A stretch of DNA of 64,000 bases from Ophiura sarsii (GCA_035610835.1 CM069449.1:38795098-38859097), one strand, 5' to 3'; shown: positions 1 through 10,556, numbered from the stretch's first letter. Numbers and translations are program-made. The notes: generated from the letters alone by a model not told the origin.

Positions 1-189
1 AACCCCATTTGAAATTCACACTCCCTGTGGGGAAGATTGATATGATTAAGGTAATGTCTTCCATAAAGGGGGTGTGGATTTCAATTGGAATAGCACAAAC
101 ATTACGTATGAACACCAGGGTATCAAAAAACAATGAGTCTAAATTTGAGTCAAATGTAAACAATTTGGTATGAAAACGGATTAGTATTA

Positions 190-546
190 GGCTATTCCAG
201 AAAATAGGTGCACACACCCTATAGAGGGGTTTGGATTCCGGACTTTTTAGCTTCAAGTGTTAATCGGAAATCCGAACTTTGTTTCCTCCCGAAGCGTTGG
301 AAATCCAGACTTTTCCCCACGGAAACATTGAAATTCCAGTTTTCCCTCCTTCGAAGCGATTTCCGAATAATTTGCATCCAATATAGACGATCCCCTATAA
401 AGGGGTTCGAAAATCCAGATTTATTTGAGATCAATATGAACCGGAAATCCAGATTTTGTTGAAAGTTGCTCTTGGAATCCAGGAGTTTTCAGAATTAATA
501 AAATTACCCCTCTATAGGGGATGTGCACCAATTTTCTGGAATAGCC
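190..546. mobile_element. TIR MITE, 41-bp inverted repeats
   Basis: Positions 190-230 and 506-546 are near-perfect inverted repeats that begin GGCTATTCCAGAAAAT and end next to CTATAGAGGGGT. The interior is non-coding and holds several short inverted copies of a GGAAATCCAGA-type motif. No clear target-site duplication is visible at the ends. This is a non-autonomous foldback or MITE-type element of unknown superfamily. The small reading frames inside it are by-products of the repeats. Confidence 0.8.
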
Positions 547-848
547 CATTGGACAAGGTTGCGATCAGTATGACGAAAAAGAATCTAGCACAGAGGTGAA
601 ACGTAACTAGTACAATGTGAGTAAAGCCATGATCTGTGAAAGCGAGATCTCCAAAAAAATGGTCTATTTATTTGAACAGATTTAATGATAGCACAGCTTA
701 TGGTTGCTCAATATACTCTCATACTTTCCAAAACCAGGCCCTTTTGACACCCGGTTTACACCAACATCAACAGGCTAAAGCATTTAATGTCATGCCCACG
801 ATTTTCTGAAATTTAGATAAAGCCTTCACGTAAGTCCTGTCCCTCCGG
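547..848. other. Unassigned intergenic DNA
   Basis: No coding frame, inverted repeat or RNA gene is recognised here. Confidence 0.4.
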
Positions 849-1245
849 TAATAATAATAATAATAATAATAAAACCATACTTATTGAGCGCATAACACAA
901 TTAAGTCCCTATGCGCTATCACAAACAAACAAACAAACAAAAACACACAGTAACATGAGTAACAAAAGACAAAACAAAAATAAATTAAACATTAACATTA
1001 AATAGGTAAGTTTTTAGCAATGATTTGAACTGTTCAAGAGTTTTGGCGGATTTAACATGATATGGTAAATTGTTCCAAAGTTCAGCAGAAGCATCTTGAA
1101 AAGAACGGCGACCATATGAAGTAGAAGGTGAAGACACATGCGCAAGAAGATATTTTGAGCCAGAACGAAGATTGCGAGTGGGCTCGTATTGTTGAATTTA
1201 AGGATTTTTTTCAACATATTTGTTTGATTTTCATCATAAAGCATT
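849..1245 (-). pseudogene. 3' end of a CR1/L2-like LINE
   Basis: On the minus strand, 985 to about 1245 encodes the end of a non-LTR reverse-transcriptase ORF, including a stretch reading AELWNNLPYHVKSAKTLEQF and ending LLKTYLFNVNV before a stop at 985-987. This WNxLP...FKxxLKxYLF pattern is the usual C-terminus of ORF2 in CR1/L2/jockey-type elements. The 3' UTR contains GCGCTCAATAAGTATGG and ends in a short ATT/ATA microsatellite at about 849-872, as L2/CR1 3' ends do. The frame is open over this last part but the rest of the element is absent, so it is a 5'-truncated dead copy. Confidence 0.7.
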
Positions 1246-1398
1246 CCGTAGGGGTGTGATCAGTTGCGGTCGGTACTGTAAACGGCGTTAAAACGGCGTT
1301 AAAACGGTTGAAAACAGCCAACCCATGGAATTATATCATTCAAACGAAAAACCACTTAGAAAATAAATGGTCCTGGTACCAGGATGACTTATTTCAGG

Positions 1399-1450
1399 AA
1401 AATTCACAGATAGAGGGCGCCATGGCAAAAATCACATACTATGCCTTTAA
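1399..1450. mobile_element. Fragment: end of TTAA foldback MITE
   Basis: The stretch with GATAGAGGGCGCC and ATCACATACTATGCCTTTAA matches the right end of the foldback family seen complete at 42827-43199 and 62926-63293. The rest of that copy is missing. The TIR element beginning at 1453 inserted at the edge of this end. Confidence 0.5.
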
Positions 1451-1733
1451 CCTAGGGGGGGGGGGGGGTGGGGTACCGCGCCATTTTGTCTCGAAGCAAT
1501 GGTCATGACGTCATATTTTGGTCGATTTTCTGAACTTTTGTATTGGATTTACGTGCAAAATATATGCCCTTGGCAGCATACTTTCCCGGGTGTGTGGGTG
1601 CACTTTAAATTTCAGATGTTCTAAAATGGACGGATATCTAACCAATTTGATAAAAAAACACGATCCACACACCCCAGAATTGCAAAAAAAGCATAAAATA
1701 AGTCCACTTTTTTGTGCCTTTGAACAGAGTGGC

Positions 1734-1806
1734 GGCCGGTTAGTGTAGTGGAAAGAAACTCGCTTGAGGAGCGAGAGGTTGTGGGTTCGAGTCCCATTAG
1801 GAGCAC
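1734..1806 (+). tRNA. tRNA-like segment, anticodon-like GAG, degenerate
   Basis: A box-A-like region (GGTTAGTGTAGTGG), a CTCGC/GCGAG anticodon stem around TTGAGGA, a box-B sequence (GGTTCGAGTCC) and a downstream TTTTT are present. The loop would give anticodon GAG. The acceptor strands do not pair, and a class II variable arm expected for leucine is absent, so it is probably a pseudogene carried inside the 1453-2643 element. A near-identical copy lies at 53293-53367 on the other strand. Confidence 0.45.
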
Positions 1807-2090
1807 TTTTTGTTTTATATGCTGGATTTGCTTAGCATCATCTGTATGCTTTCCCACGCGGACACCACACTGCTGGCGTTTACCGTATCAGGGTTACGCC
1901 ATTTTTTTCTCGAAAATGTCAAAAAAAATTACCGTTCTTTTAAAAATAAGAATTATAATCAAATATACAAACACATTTTGTGCGAGAGCAACACACACAT
2001 TTGGCAAAAATGGCACAATAAAAATCCGTTCGTTATAAATAAATGGACATAGTTAAATAATAAAACTATCACAATTACAGTCGTAAATCT

Positions 2091-2151
2091 CTGTGGCGTG
2101 CGTAGGTTGGCCATGTCGTAGCAATCGGAAATCACGGGTTCGAATTTTCCC
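2091..2151 (+). tRNA. Second tRNA-like segment in the same element
   Basis: GTGGCGTGCGTAGG resembles box A and CACGGGTTCGAATTT resembles box B, about 35 bases apart. No complete cloverleaf forms. A copy occurs at 51639-51702 on the minus strand. It is likely a tRNA-derived relic with only the pol III promoter boxes recognisable. Confidence 0.3.
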
Positions 2152-2718
2152 ATTATTTTTCTATTTTTTAAACTTGATGGTATATTAATGTAACATCATT
2201 GTTATGTCAATTTTTATCAATTATAAATGCCGCCCATGCGTTTATAGTTTTCTTTTTATTTATTTATCTATCATAAATGTATCCTTGATTTATTTAACTT
2301 TTTAAAATGCGTAAACAATTATATTATTGCTCGATATAGAGTGATTTAACTTGAGTTCAGTTTGATAATAATATGATAGCAAAACTTGTTGTAAAACCAT
2401 TTTACCAGTGTGTCCAACAATTTCACACTTTGGTAATACATTTAGAGATGTCACTTTTAGCTTGTTATAGCTAGGCTCAATATAAGCAAGTTTGCGACCT
2501 CTATAATTTTAGGCTGGTAACACAATCCCACAGTGCATTTCGTTAAAACAGTGTACATTTTTTTTCCACGATACGTATCACGTGATAACCACGATCGATT
2601 TCGCAAAATATTGCAAAATGGCGCGGTACCCCAGCCCCCCCTACCTTTAACCCTAACCCACCCGGTGGATTTTCCAACGAAATTTTTTTCAAGCGAAAAA
2701 AGCACACACAACAAGAGG

Positions 2719-2794
2719 TGCCACGCCCCGGGGTTTGAACCCACGACCTCTCGGTTGGCGGGCGGACACTCTACCAACTGCGCCACGGGGGAAG
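2719..2794 (-). tRNA. tRNA-like segment, module copy 1
   Basis: On the minus strand, GTGGCGCAGTTGGTAGAG is a good box A/D-arm and GTGGGTTCAAACCCC a good box B/T-arm. The acceptor stem pairs poorly. Frames across such segments give the familiar artefact peptide containing REVVGSNPG, so no protein is called. Repeated at 3054-3129, 3511-3586 and 4029-4104. Confidence 0.45.
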
Positions 2795-3053
2795 CTGTGC
2801 TGGGCGAGTGTATTCGCCCAGCTATATAGCCCGGGGCCATTATTTCAGACAAAAACCTCAGCGCCAGGTGGAACCAGGATGCTGGGAAATGGGATTTCAT
2901 GGGATCTGGGGCTGTAAGGGTTAATCAGGGTAAAATTAGAGAAAAAAAGTGAAAATTAAAAAGAAGAAAAAAAATCGTTCCATAACCCTAACCCACCCGG
3001 TGGATTTTCCAACGAAATTTTTTTCAAGCGAAAAAAGCACACACAACAAGAGG

Positions 3054-3129
3054 TGCCACGCCCCGGGGTTTGAACCCACGACCTCTCGGTTGGCGGGCGG
3101 ACACTCTACCAACTGCGCCACGGGGGAAG
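3054..3129 (-). tRNA. tRNA-like segment, module copy 2
   Basis: Same sequence as 2719-2794, shifted by 335 bp. It keeps boxes A and B but has a poorly paired acceptor stem. Confidence 0.45.
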
Positions 3130-3510
3130 CTGTGCTGGGCGAGTGTATTCGCCCAGCTATATAGCCCGGGGCCATTATTTCAGACAAAAACCTCAGCGCC
3201 AGGTGGAACCAGGATGCTGGGAAATGGGATTTCATGGGATCTGGGGCTGTAAGGGTTAATCAGGGTAAAATTAGAGAAAAAAAGTGAAAATTAAAAAGAA
3301 GAAAAAAAATCGTTCCATAATCAGGGTAAAATTAGAGAAAAAAAGTGAAAATTAAAAAGAAGAAAAAAAATCGTTCCTTAATCAGGGTAAAATTAGAGAA
3401 AAAAAGTGAAAATTAAAAAGAAGAAAAAAAATCGTTCCATAACCCTAACCCACCCGGTGGATTTTCCAACGAAATTTTTTTCAAGCGAAAAAAGCACACA
3501 CAACAAGAGG

Positions 3511-3586
3511 TGCCACGCCCCGGGGTTTGAACCCACGACCTCTCGGTTGGCGGGCGGACACTCTACCAACTGCGCCACGGGGGAAG
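3511..3586 (-). tRNA. tRNA-like segment, module copy 3
   Basis: Same sequence as the other module copies, 457 bp beyond copy 2. Confidence 0.45.
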
Positions 3587-4028
3587 CTGTGCTGGGCGAG
3601 TGTATTCGCCCAGCTATATAGCCCGGGGCCATTATTTCAGACAAAAACCTCAGCGCCAGGTGGAACCAGGATGCTGGGAAATGGGATTTCATGGGATCTG
3701 GGGCTGTAAGGGTTAATCAGGGTAAAATTAGAGAAAAAAAGTGAAAATTAAAAAGAAGAAAAAAAATCGTTCCATAATCAGGGTAAAATTAGAGAAAAAA
3801 AGTGAAAATTAAAAAGAAGAAAAAAAATCGTTCCTTAATCAGGGTAAAATTAGAGAAAAAAAGTGAAAATTAAAAAGAAGAAAAAAAATCGTTCCTTAAT
3901 CAGGGTAAAATTAGAGAAAAAAAGTGAAAATTAAAAAGAAGAAAAAAAATCGTTCCATAACCCTAACCCACCCGGTGGATTTTCCAACGAAATTTTTTTC
4001 AAGCGAAAAAAGCACACACAACAAGAGG

Positions 4029-4104
4029 TGCCACGCCCCGGGGTTTGAACCCACGACCTCTCGGTTGGCGGGCGGACACTCTACCAACTGCGCCACGGGG
4101 GAAG
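4029..4104 (-). tRNA. tRNA-like segment, module copy 4
   Basis: Same sequence as the other module copies, 518 bp beyond copy 3. Confidence 0.45.
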
Positions 4105-4361
4105 CTGTGCTGGGCGAGTGTATTCGCCCAGCTATATAGCCCGGGGCCATTATTTCAGACAAAAACCTCAGCGCCAGGTGGAACCAGGATGCTGGGAAAT
4201 GGGATTTCATGGGATCTGGGGCTGTAAGGGTTAATCAGGGTAAAATTAGAGAAAAAAAGTGAAAATTAAAAAGAAGAAAAAAAATCGTTCCTTAATCAGG
4301 GTAAAATTAGAGAAAAAAAGTGAAAATTAAAAAGAAGAAAAAAAATCGTTCCTTAATCAGG

Positions 4362-5001
4362 CCTATGACTCTCATATCTGCCCATTGTTGAGATTTAGTT
4401 CAGTATAGCGCACTCTATCAGTCCTTCACCCGGAAGTTACAGCGTAAACTGTCAATAATTCGTTGTGAATGAATATTCATTCATGACTATTCAAGACCTC
4501 ACACCATGTGATCGTCGCGATCCGGCGTCCTTCCTAACTGATCTGATTACAATATTCATAAATGCAAATAACGCCACGCCCCTCCTCTGTCACTGCCAGA
4601 CGAAGCCATCCACAATTTAAAATTCGTATTTTGTTCTACGTAAATTAATTTCAAATAACCAATTCTGAATGTTTCGTGTCATATAAGAACTCAATTCTGC
4701 CATCATCAAAGCAAATCAGTTCTACTCTAAATCACAATCAGCTTTTTTACCATTGATGTACTATTTTTGTGCCACAAATCATGTTTTGAGCCGATAAAAT
4801 CCACCACGTCTTATGTCGTCTGGTTTGCTAATTATAGACTCCCTGCTTTAATCCAAAACACGGATAACCTCTATTATAAAGTCACGATAAGTTTTCTTTT
4901 TAGATAATAGTTGCGTATACACATAAATCCCGCGCGATATCTTTCTTTATATATTGTTTGAATGGTTTGATTTCACACCTCAGTCAGTCCGATGACGATC
5001 G
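4362..5001. other. Unassigned intergenic DNA
   Basis: Non-repetitive within this window. No frame or RNA gene is recognised. Confidence 0.4.
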
Positions 5002-5005
5002 TTAA

Positions 5006-5402
5006 AGGGGCACTAAGAGATGTGTTGGAGACTGCGCCCTCAATTATGATAAAAACTGGGATTAGTTTATTTTTATAATTGTATTACATGTATGAACTTA
5101 CAACTATAAGGATTAAGAAAAATCAGTCCTCTATGTACAAGAAAACGTCGATTCAAAAATGCTCATACAGCCGGGACGAACATTTTACGTCCGACAGTAT
5201 CCCCCTGCAGTACGCGTGATACATAAAGCGAACCATATTTGCATAGAGGGCGTTTTTCAATAAATAGCGATGATATTGTTTTAATTAAGTTTTGCTGTGT
5301 TTTTGTTAGTAAAAACAACAATAATGGCAAATTTAATGTTCATCTTGAATTCTGAAGTAAATTTTTAAACATTTAAAATATTCAACACCACTTAATGTCC
5401 CT
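5006..5402. mobile_element. TTAA-flanked MITE (piggyBac/Kolobok-type), copy 1
   Basis: The element starts AGGGGCACTAAG and ends CTTAATGTCCCT, with TTAA duplicated at 5002-5005 and 5403-5406. It is non-coding. A related copy in the opposite orientation is at 42383-42738; both share the segment around TTTTTATCATAATTGAGGGCGC or its complement. TTAA target use indicates a piggyBac- or Kolobok-type parent. Confidence 0.78.
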
Positions 5403-5406
5403 TTAA

Positions 5407-5780
5407 GGTTTTAAATGTAAACATGTGAACGGCCTGAGCAATTCCCTAACTTTATAGATTCATGTTAACACAATTCCCCTGAAATTATTTTCTCTGTATA
5501 TGGTTTGATTTCACAGCTTAAGATTTCTTAACAGTTTGTAGTTATGATTACTTACTAGGCATGCAAGGCAGATAGTTGACTTGTCACCTTGCCAAGCGCA
5601 ACGAGGCGCCAGAATGCTAGGAAGTTCCGCTATATCGATATCGACAGTTTGTTTGCTTTAACGCGTGGCACGCTCCAAGCTATACACTGCATCTCGCTAA
5701 ATGTAGGGCATTTGTGTTAAATTTTCTTGAAGAAATCGCATGAACATTATGAAAGCACCAGGGTTTATAACATATATCGC
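5407..5780. other. Unassigned intergenic DNA
   Basis: Between two MITEs. No gene, repeat or RNA is recognised. Confidence 0.4.
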
Positions 5781-5783
5781 TTA

Positions 5784-6069
5784 GGGACGCACCATTAGAT
5801 TTCCAGGGAGGGGGTAGGAAGTTTTTGTAAAAAAAAAATTCCCCCTCTATGCAGGCCAAAAAAAAAAAATTCCCCCCCTGATGAGTAAAAAAAAAAAAAA
5901 AAAATTCTACCCCCACCCAACTCAATATGAATGAATACGTTTAAAAAAAAAATTCACCGCCTTCGGCGGCGCAAAAATAAAAATTCACCCCTTACGGCAG
6001 CCAAAAAAAAAAAATTCGCCCCCGGACCCAACTTCCTACCCCCCCCCTGGAAATCAAATGGTGCGTCCC
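5784..6069. mobile_element. Harbinger-like MITE with TTA TSD, copy 1
   Basis: Inverted ends GGGACGCACCATTAGAT and its complement are flanked by TTA at 5781-5783 and 6070-6072. The interior is a run of A-tracts and C/G tracts. Another copy with the same ends and TTA duplication is at 41929-42138. Three-base TTA duplications are typical of PIF/Harbinger. Confidence 0.82.
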
Positions 6070-6072
6070 TTA

Positions 6073-6636
6073 GTACTCTTTCAAACGATTTTCAATCACC
6101 GAAAAACTGGTAAAACACTTCATTTCATACCCTACTTCATAACTGATTTATATATATCTTCAACGTAAGTACTGCGAAACCCATATCTTCTACATGTATT
6201 TCGGCCGCTTGAGACTCCCAACAAAGACGTTGTATACATTTTAAGCGCTCGTTCACCTGTGGTGCCCACGTAAACACATCCTCTGTGGTAAAGTGGGTTG
6301 CCGCGATAGCAAAGAGGGACCGGGTTCGAGATCGTGTATTTTTAAGGTCTTCGTTAATTTAATTCACGCCAGTTTCTCCGAGTCTATATATTATTCAAAC
6401 CTGTATATCATACGATATTTAGGCTAATATAACGCAAACAGCAACTTAAGATAAATCCGTTAAAATGGCCTATTGATAGTGATTATTCGCCGTGTGGTGG
6501 ATCGTCCTCTAAATGCGATGAATATCAGTTGCGGAGTGAACCGTCATGAGATGGGTTTATTCTTGAAAAGCTTTGAACATCAACTGAAGGAGAGGTTTAA
6601 TGTCAATTCACACAAGAGACTTTCGTCAGGTTCACA
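6073..6636. other. Unassigned DNA with one weak tRNA-like segment
   Basis: Around 6285-6345 a box-A-like TGGTAAAGTGG and a box-B-like GGGTTCGAGAT are followed by TTTTT. No cloverleaf is convincing. Nothing else is recognised. Confidence 0.3.
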
Positions 6637-6638
6637 TA

Positions 6639-7142
6639 CAGGCTGTATCAAAAAGATTTGTACCGTGGTCTGATCAGTTTTACGAACCATTTAGACCATT
6701 GTGCTTCTATATGCAAAATTATTGAAGTTTCATCTTTTCTAAGAATTTTGATTTACGACAATCGAACATTTTTTTCAGAATTTACAAGCTTTTAAAGGAA
6801 TATTGGTGTTTTTATCATTTTCATCGAAACGTTAGATCTGAAGCGCACAATTCAAGGTTCCTCCTGACTGCACTCATATATTCACTACTTATAAAGAGTT
6901 TGTGCAGTGAACCTATTAAATTTGCGTTGCTGCGAGTAAAACCATGATTACGTCGATCTTCATTTGAATGACAATAGCGGTCAGAAACAACAGCCAATTA
7001 TCTTCAGATTATCAGATCAATAAGTTGACATAATTCCCTATTTATTAAAATCAAAAATATTGTATTTATCAGAGATTTTATATTTTTAATGCTTTTTTGA
7101 AAATGGAACATATCAGAGTACAAATCATTTTGATACAGCCTG
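6639..7142. mobile_element. TA-flanked MITE (Tc1/mariner-type), 504 bp
   Basis: The ends are CAGGCTGTATCAAAA and TTTTGATACAGCCTG with TA at 6637-6638 and 7143-7144. The next bases also pair (GATTTGTAC against GTACAAATC). It is non-coding. CAGG..TGT ends with TA duplication are typical of Tc1/mariner-derived MITEs. Confidence 0.78.
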
Positions 7143-7195
7143 TAGACACCCATCGCACCACCAGGCAATAAGTGATTAGTGAAGTAAAATACACT

Positions 7196-7370
7196 ATAGT
7201 TTATTCAGTTCCAAATTGGCGAGAAATATTCGGTTTTTAACTCTCAGCGCGCAAAAGTAATCCAATCCAAGCTTAAGCGCGCGATTATGGCCACACGCAC
7301 GCGGGGTTAGCCGCTTCGCACGCGTCCCGCATATGATGCACAGTGCGCGTGTTGCCTTCATGCGTCATAA
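7196..7370. mobile_element. Partial MITE of the CTATAGTTT family
   Basis: One end (TAGTTTATTCAGTTCC then AAATTGGCGAGAAATATTCGG) and the adjacent interior match the complement of the complete copy at 45004-45212. The other end is missing. Confidence 0.6.
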
Positions 7371-7871
7371 AGACATCATCTATTATCAGTGCAATATTCA
7401 CCGCTTTAAGATGCAAAATGAGAAAGCCTTTTCAGGATACACACACACACCCCTACAACATACGGCAAATTATAGAAAGATGCAAAACCATATGAATAAT
7501 ACGCGGTACGTGCGATCCAATGAAATGCCGTCATTTACTGCTTACGAACAAACAAGCGCAGGTTCGTAACGGAGAACAAGTACAGCGTAAACATTAGTCA
7601 CCCCGCGTATAATGCGTATCATGTTCGATTAAGAAAATAAGCTCGAGTAATGCCACGAACACACGGTGCACAGTGTGGTTCAATAAAACGTTGACAGGTT
7701 TTTGAAGCCATTTTTTTGAAATTCGGTAGATTTAAAAAACATATTTTTCAATATTCATCAGCTATATGATCTTGACCATCTATGCTGAAATATCGTTACA
7801 AATAACCCTACGGTTGCAAAATAACAGCTATTTGAACACAGTCTGTCCCATTTCACTCTGTCCACGGGTAC
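7371..7871. other. Unassigned intergenic DNA
   Basis: No supported gene. A short CA repeat occurs near 7440-7448. Confidence 0.4.
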
Positions 7872-9303
7872 TGATTTCTGCTATCATGTTAAAGATAGCA
7901 AAAGGTAAACATAAGACTGTTATCTATATAATTGACGATAGCAAAAAGTAAACATAATATTGCTATCTACTGAAGATAGCAAAAGGTAAAGATAAGACTG
8001 TTATCTATTGACGATAGCAAAAAGTAAACATAAGATTGCTATCTACTGGAGATAGCAAAAGGTAAAATTAAGACTGTTATCTATTGACGATAGCAAAAGT
8101 AAACATAAAATTGGCTATCTACTGAAGATAGCAAAAGGTAAACATAAGATTGTTATCTACTGAAGATAGCTAAAGGTAAACATAAAATTGGCTATCTACT
8201 GAAGATAGCGGAAGGTATAATGTACGATTACTCTCTACTGAAGATAGCAAAAGTATAAATATACGATTGCTATCTACTGAAGATAGCAAAAGGTATAATA
8301 TACGATTGTTATCTACTGAAGATAGCAAAAGGTAAACATAAGATTGCTATCTACTGAAGATAGCAAAAGGTAAATATAAGACTTTTTTATCTTTTATTAT
8401 AATTGACGATAGCAAAAAGCAAACATAAAATTGCTATCTACTGAAGATAGCAAAAGATAAACATAAGACTGTTATCTATTGACGATAGCAAAAAGTAAAC
8501 ATAATATTGCTATCTACTGAAGATAGCAAAAGGTAAACATAAGACTGTTATCTATTGACGATAGCAAAAGTAAACATAAGATTGTTATCTACTGAAGATA
8601 GCAAAAGGTAAACATAATATTGCTATCTACTGAAGATAGCAAAAGGTAAATATAAGACTGTTATCTATTGAAAATAGCAAAAGGTAAACATAAGATTGCT
8701 ATCTATTGAAGATAGCAAAAGGTAAACATAAGACTGTTATCTATTGAAGATAGCAAAATGTAAACATAAGATAGTTATCTTCTAAAGAAAGCAAAAGGTA
8801 AACATAAAATTGGCTATCTATTGAAGATAGCAAAAGGTATAATGTACGATTACTATCGACTGAAGATAGCAAAAAGTATAAATATACGATTGCTAACTAC
8901 TGAAGATAGCAAAAGGTATAATATACTATTGTTATCTACTGAAGCAAAAGGTCAACAGAAGACTGCTATCTACTGAAGATAGCAAAAGCAAAAGGTAATC
9001 ATAAGATTGCTATCTACTGAAGATAGCAAAAGATAAACATATCATTGTTATCTACTGAAGATAGCAAAAGTAAACATACAATTTGCTATCTACTGTAGAT
9101 GGCAAAAGGTATAATATACGATTACTATCTACTGAAGATGGCAAAAAGTATAAATATACGATTGCTATCTACTGAAGATAGCAAAAGGTAAACAGAAGAC
9201 TGCTATCTACTGAAGATAGCAAAAGGTAAACATAAGATTGCTATCGACTGAAGATAGCAAACGGTAAACATAACATTGTCATCTACTGAAGATAGCAAAG
9301 GCG
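7872..9303. repeat. Hairpin satellite array, about 38-bp unit
   Basis: Roughly 37 tandem units. Each contains an imperfect palindrome such as GCTATCTACTGAAGATAGC, then a conserved spacer of the AAAAGGTAAACATAAGATT type. Variants include ATTGACGATAGC and spacers with GGTATAATATACG. Many left arms read GTTATC instead of GCTATC, which keeps a G-T (G-U in RNA) pair with GATAGC. Units can therefore fold as a series of hairpins. The spacers are conserved with the palindromes, so this is a satellite and not a CRISPR array. Confidence 0.92.
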
Positions 9304-9452
9304 ACAACAGCTATAAAACTATATTGTTATTTAATTAAAATTGTATTATTCATAATTACTATGGACAGATTATTAATGGCGTTAAGAATTCAGTAGGGAA
9401 CAAACTTAGAAGCGGCTTAAAGTAGACGACGAGAAGACACAGTGTGGAATGA

Positions 9453-10084
9453 CAAGGCAATGTCATTATCAAATCATGGATGACTCTCAACATGTTGAAG
9501 CTCAATGAACAGAAAACAGAGTTCTTTATCGCTGTGCCAGACCATCTCAAAAGCAAGGTACCTTCTGTTTCTCTTCAGGTCGGCGACAAAGTTATCAAGC
9601 CATCTGACAGCGTCCGCAACCTCGGTGTTGTGTTTGACAGCTCTATGTCCATGCATTCTCACATTAAAACCTTATGTTCTAGCCTGACTTATCAACTCAG
9701 AAACATAACCCGGATCCGTAAATTTATGGACTACGATACTTGTCACCTAATTGTGCGTGCGTTGATCTTATCACGTTTAGATTACGGAAATGGGTTGCTC
9801 CTCGGTTCAAACGCCTGTGACATTCAACGTCTACAAAGAACCCAAAACTGGGCGGCTAAGCTCATTTGTATGGCTAAGAAATTTGATCATGCAACGCCTT
9901 GTCTCCAGGAGCTGCATTGGTTGCCGGTCAGAGAACGTGTGACTTTTAAAATCTTAGTTACTGTGTTTAAGTGCCTCTCAGGCGTAGCACCGGGCTACCT
10001 ATCATCTTGCCTTTCTCTGAACAAACCACGACGTGGCAACCTGCGATCGGCTTTGGATACTACACAACTAACTCAGCATTCAAC
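9453..10084 (+). pseudogene. LINE reverse transcriptase, thumb/C-terminal part (5' piece)
   Basis: The frame from 9453 matches the part of a CR1/L2/jockey-like ORF2 after the catalytic palm: WM..NMLKLNEQKTEFF, SVRNLGVVFD, LSRLDYGN, LQRTQNWAAKLI and LHWLPVRERVTFKILV in order. The YADD motif and everything upstream are missing, and an in-frame stop lies at 9450. The frame is broken at 10084 by the LTR retrotransposon and resumes in register at 18319. It is a 5'-truncated, now split, LINE copy. Confidence 0.85.
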
Positions 10085-10538
10085 TGTTGTGACGCTAAAT
10101 TTATATTGATATGATTAATTCTGTTAGGTATTTTCATATCTAGAATTCAGGCCATGATTGACTTGAAATGGCAACACCGTACTTCCGTATTCTGAATCCC
10201 ATTCAGTCTACGCGCCAATATCTCTGACCAATTCAAGTCTTCGTGCCACGCTGACAACACCTCATAAGTTTAGGCCATATAGTTTTCTATTCACACAACA
10301 GGACTGGTGAGCTCTGAATTACAGAAGCTCACGATTGATGCGTGTCATGTCATTTCTTTAGGATAGTCTAGATGCTGGGTGCTGTGTTCGTTTATAATAT
10401 GAGTAAGTGAACTATTTATGTTGAATTAATAAAATGTATATATAAATAACTTGGAAGCTATATCCGTTATATTCATTCTGTGTGTTCTGATCCCCTCTCC
10501 GCCATGCGAGTATTTTCCCTAAAAACCACGTCACAACA
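10085..10538 (+). repeat. 5' LTR
   Basis: Starts TGTTGTGACG and ends CGTCACAACA, so its own ends are inverted repeats. An AATAAA-type polyadenylation signal lies near 10426. It matches 17861-18314 except for two substitutions near positions 34 and 44 of the LTR. Confidence 0.95.
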
Positions 10539-10556
10539 TCTGGTGGAGAATTCCGT
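10539..10556 (+). promoter_or_regulatory. Putative primer binding site
   Basis: The sequence directly after the 5' LTR, TCTGGTGGAGAATTCCG, contains a TGG two bases in, as expected for a tRNA 3' CCA complement. The priming tRNA was not identified. Confidence 0.45.

Larger units (their letters stand above)
1453..2643. mobile_element. Non-autonomous TIR element with 9-bp TSD (MULE-like), copy 1
   Basis: The ends are inverted repeats: TAGGGG tract followed by GGGGTACCGCGCCATTTTG on the left, and the complement on the right. The element is flanked by a perfect 9-bp duplication, CCTTTAACC, at 1444-1452 and 2644-2652. A second copy in the opposite orientation lies at 51130-53727 with its own 9-bp duplication. 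Nine-base duplications suggest the Mutator-like (MULE) or a similar superfamily, which is an inference. There is no transposase. The interior carries two tRNA-like segments (1734-1806 and 2091-2151). Confidence 0.82.
2644..4361. repeat. Two-tier array: 61-bp minisatellite plus 274-bp tRNA-bearing module
   Basis: A 61-bp purine-rich unit (starting TCAGGGTAAAATTAGAG) starts at 2925, 3260, 3321, 3382, 3717, 3778, 3839, 3900, 4235 and 4296. A 274-bp module follows the unit at 2925, 3382 and 3900, giving 335-bp compound units, and another module copy precedes the array at about 2650. Spacing between compound units is 457 then 518 bp, exact multiples of 61 plus 274. Copies look almost identical, pointing to recent unequal exchange. 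The module begins CCCTAACCC and ends GTAAGGGTTA, so its ends are weak inverted repeats. Confidence 0.9.

Noticed and set aside
190..546. TTA target duplication for the first MITE
   Set aside because: The left flank is TTA but the right flank is CAT, so no duplication can be claimed.
2457..4227. Repeated open frames of 60-147 residues on both strands
   Set aside because: They run through the tRNA-bearing module; peptides with REVVGSNPG are a known artefact of translating tRNA-like DNA.
6473..6673. 66-residue frame next to a TA MITE
   Set aside because: Its end lies inside the MITE terminus and no family is recognised.
7872..9303. CRISPR-like array of palindromic repeats with regular spacing
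   Set aside because: The spacers are as conserved as the palindromes, there are no cas genes, and the setting is eukaryotic. It is a satellite.
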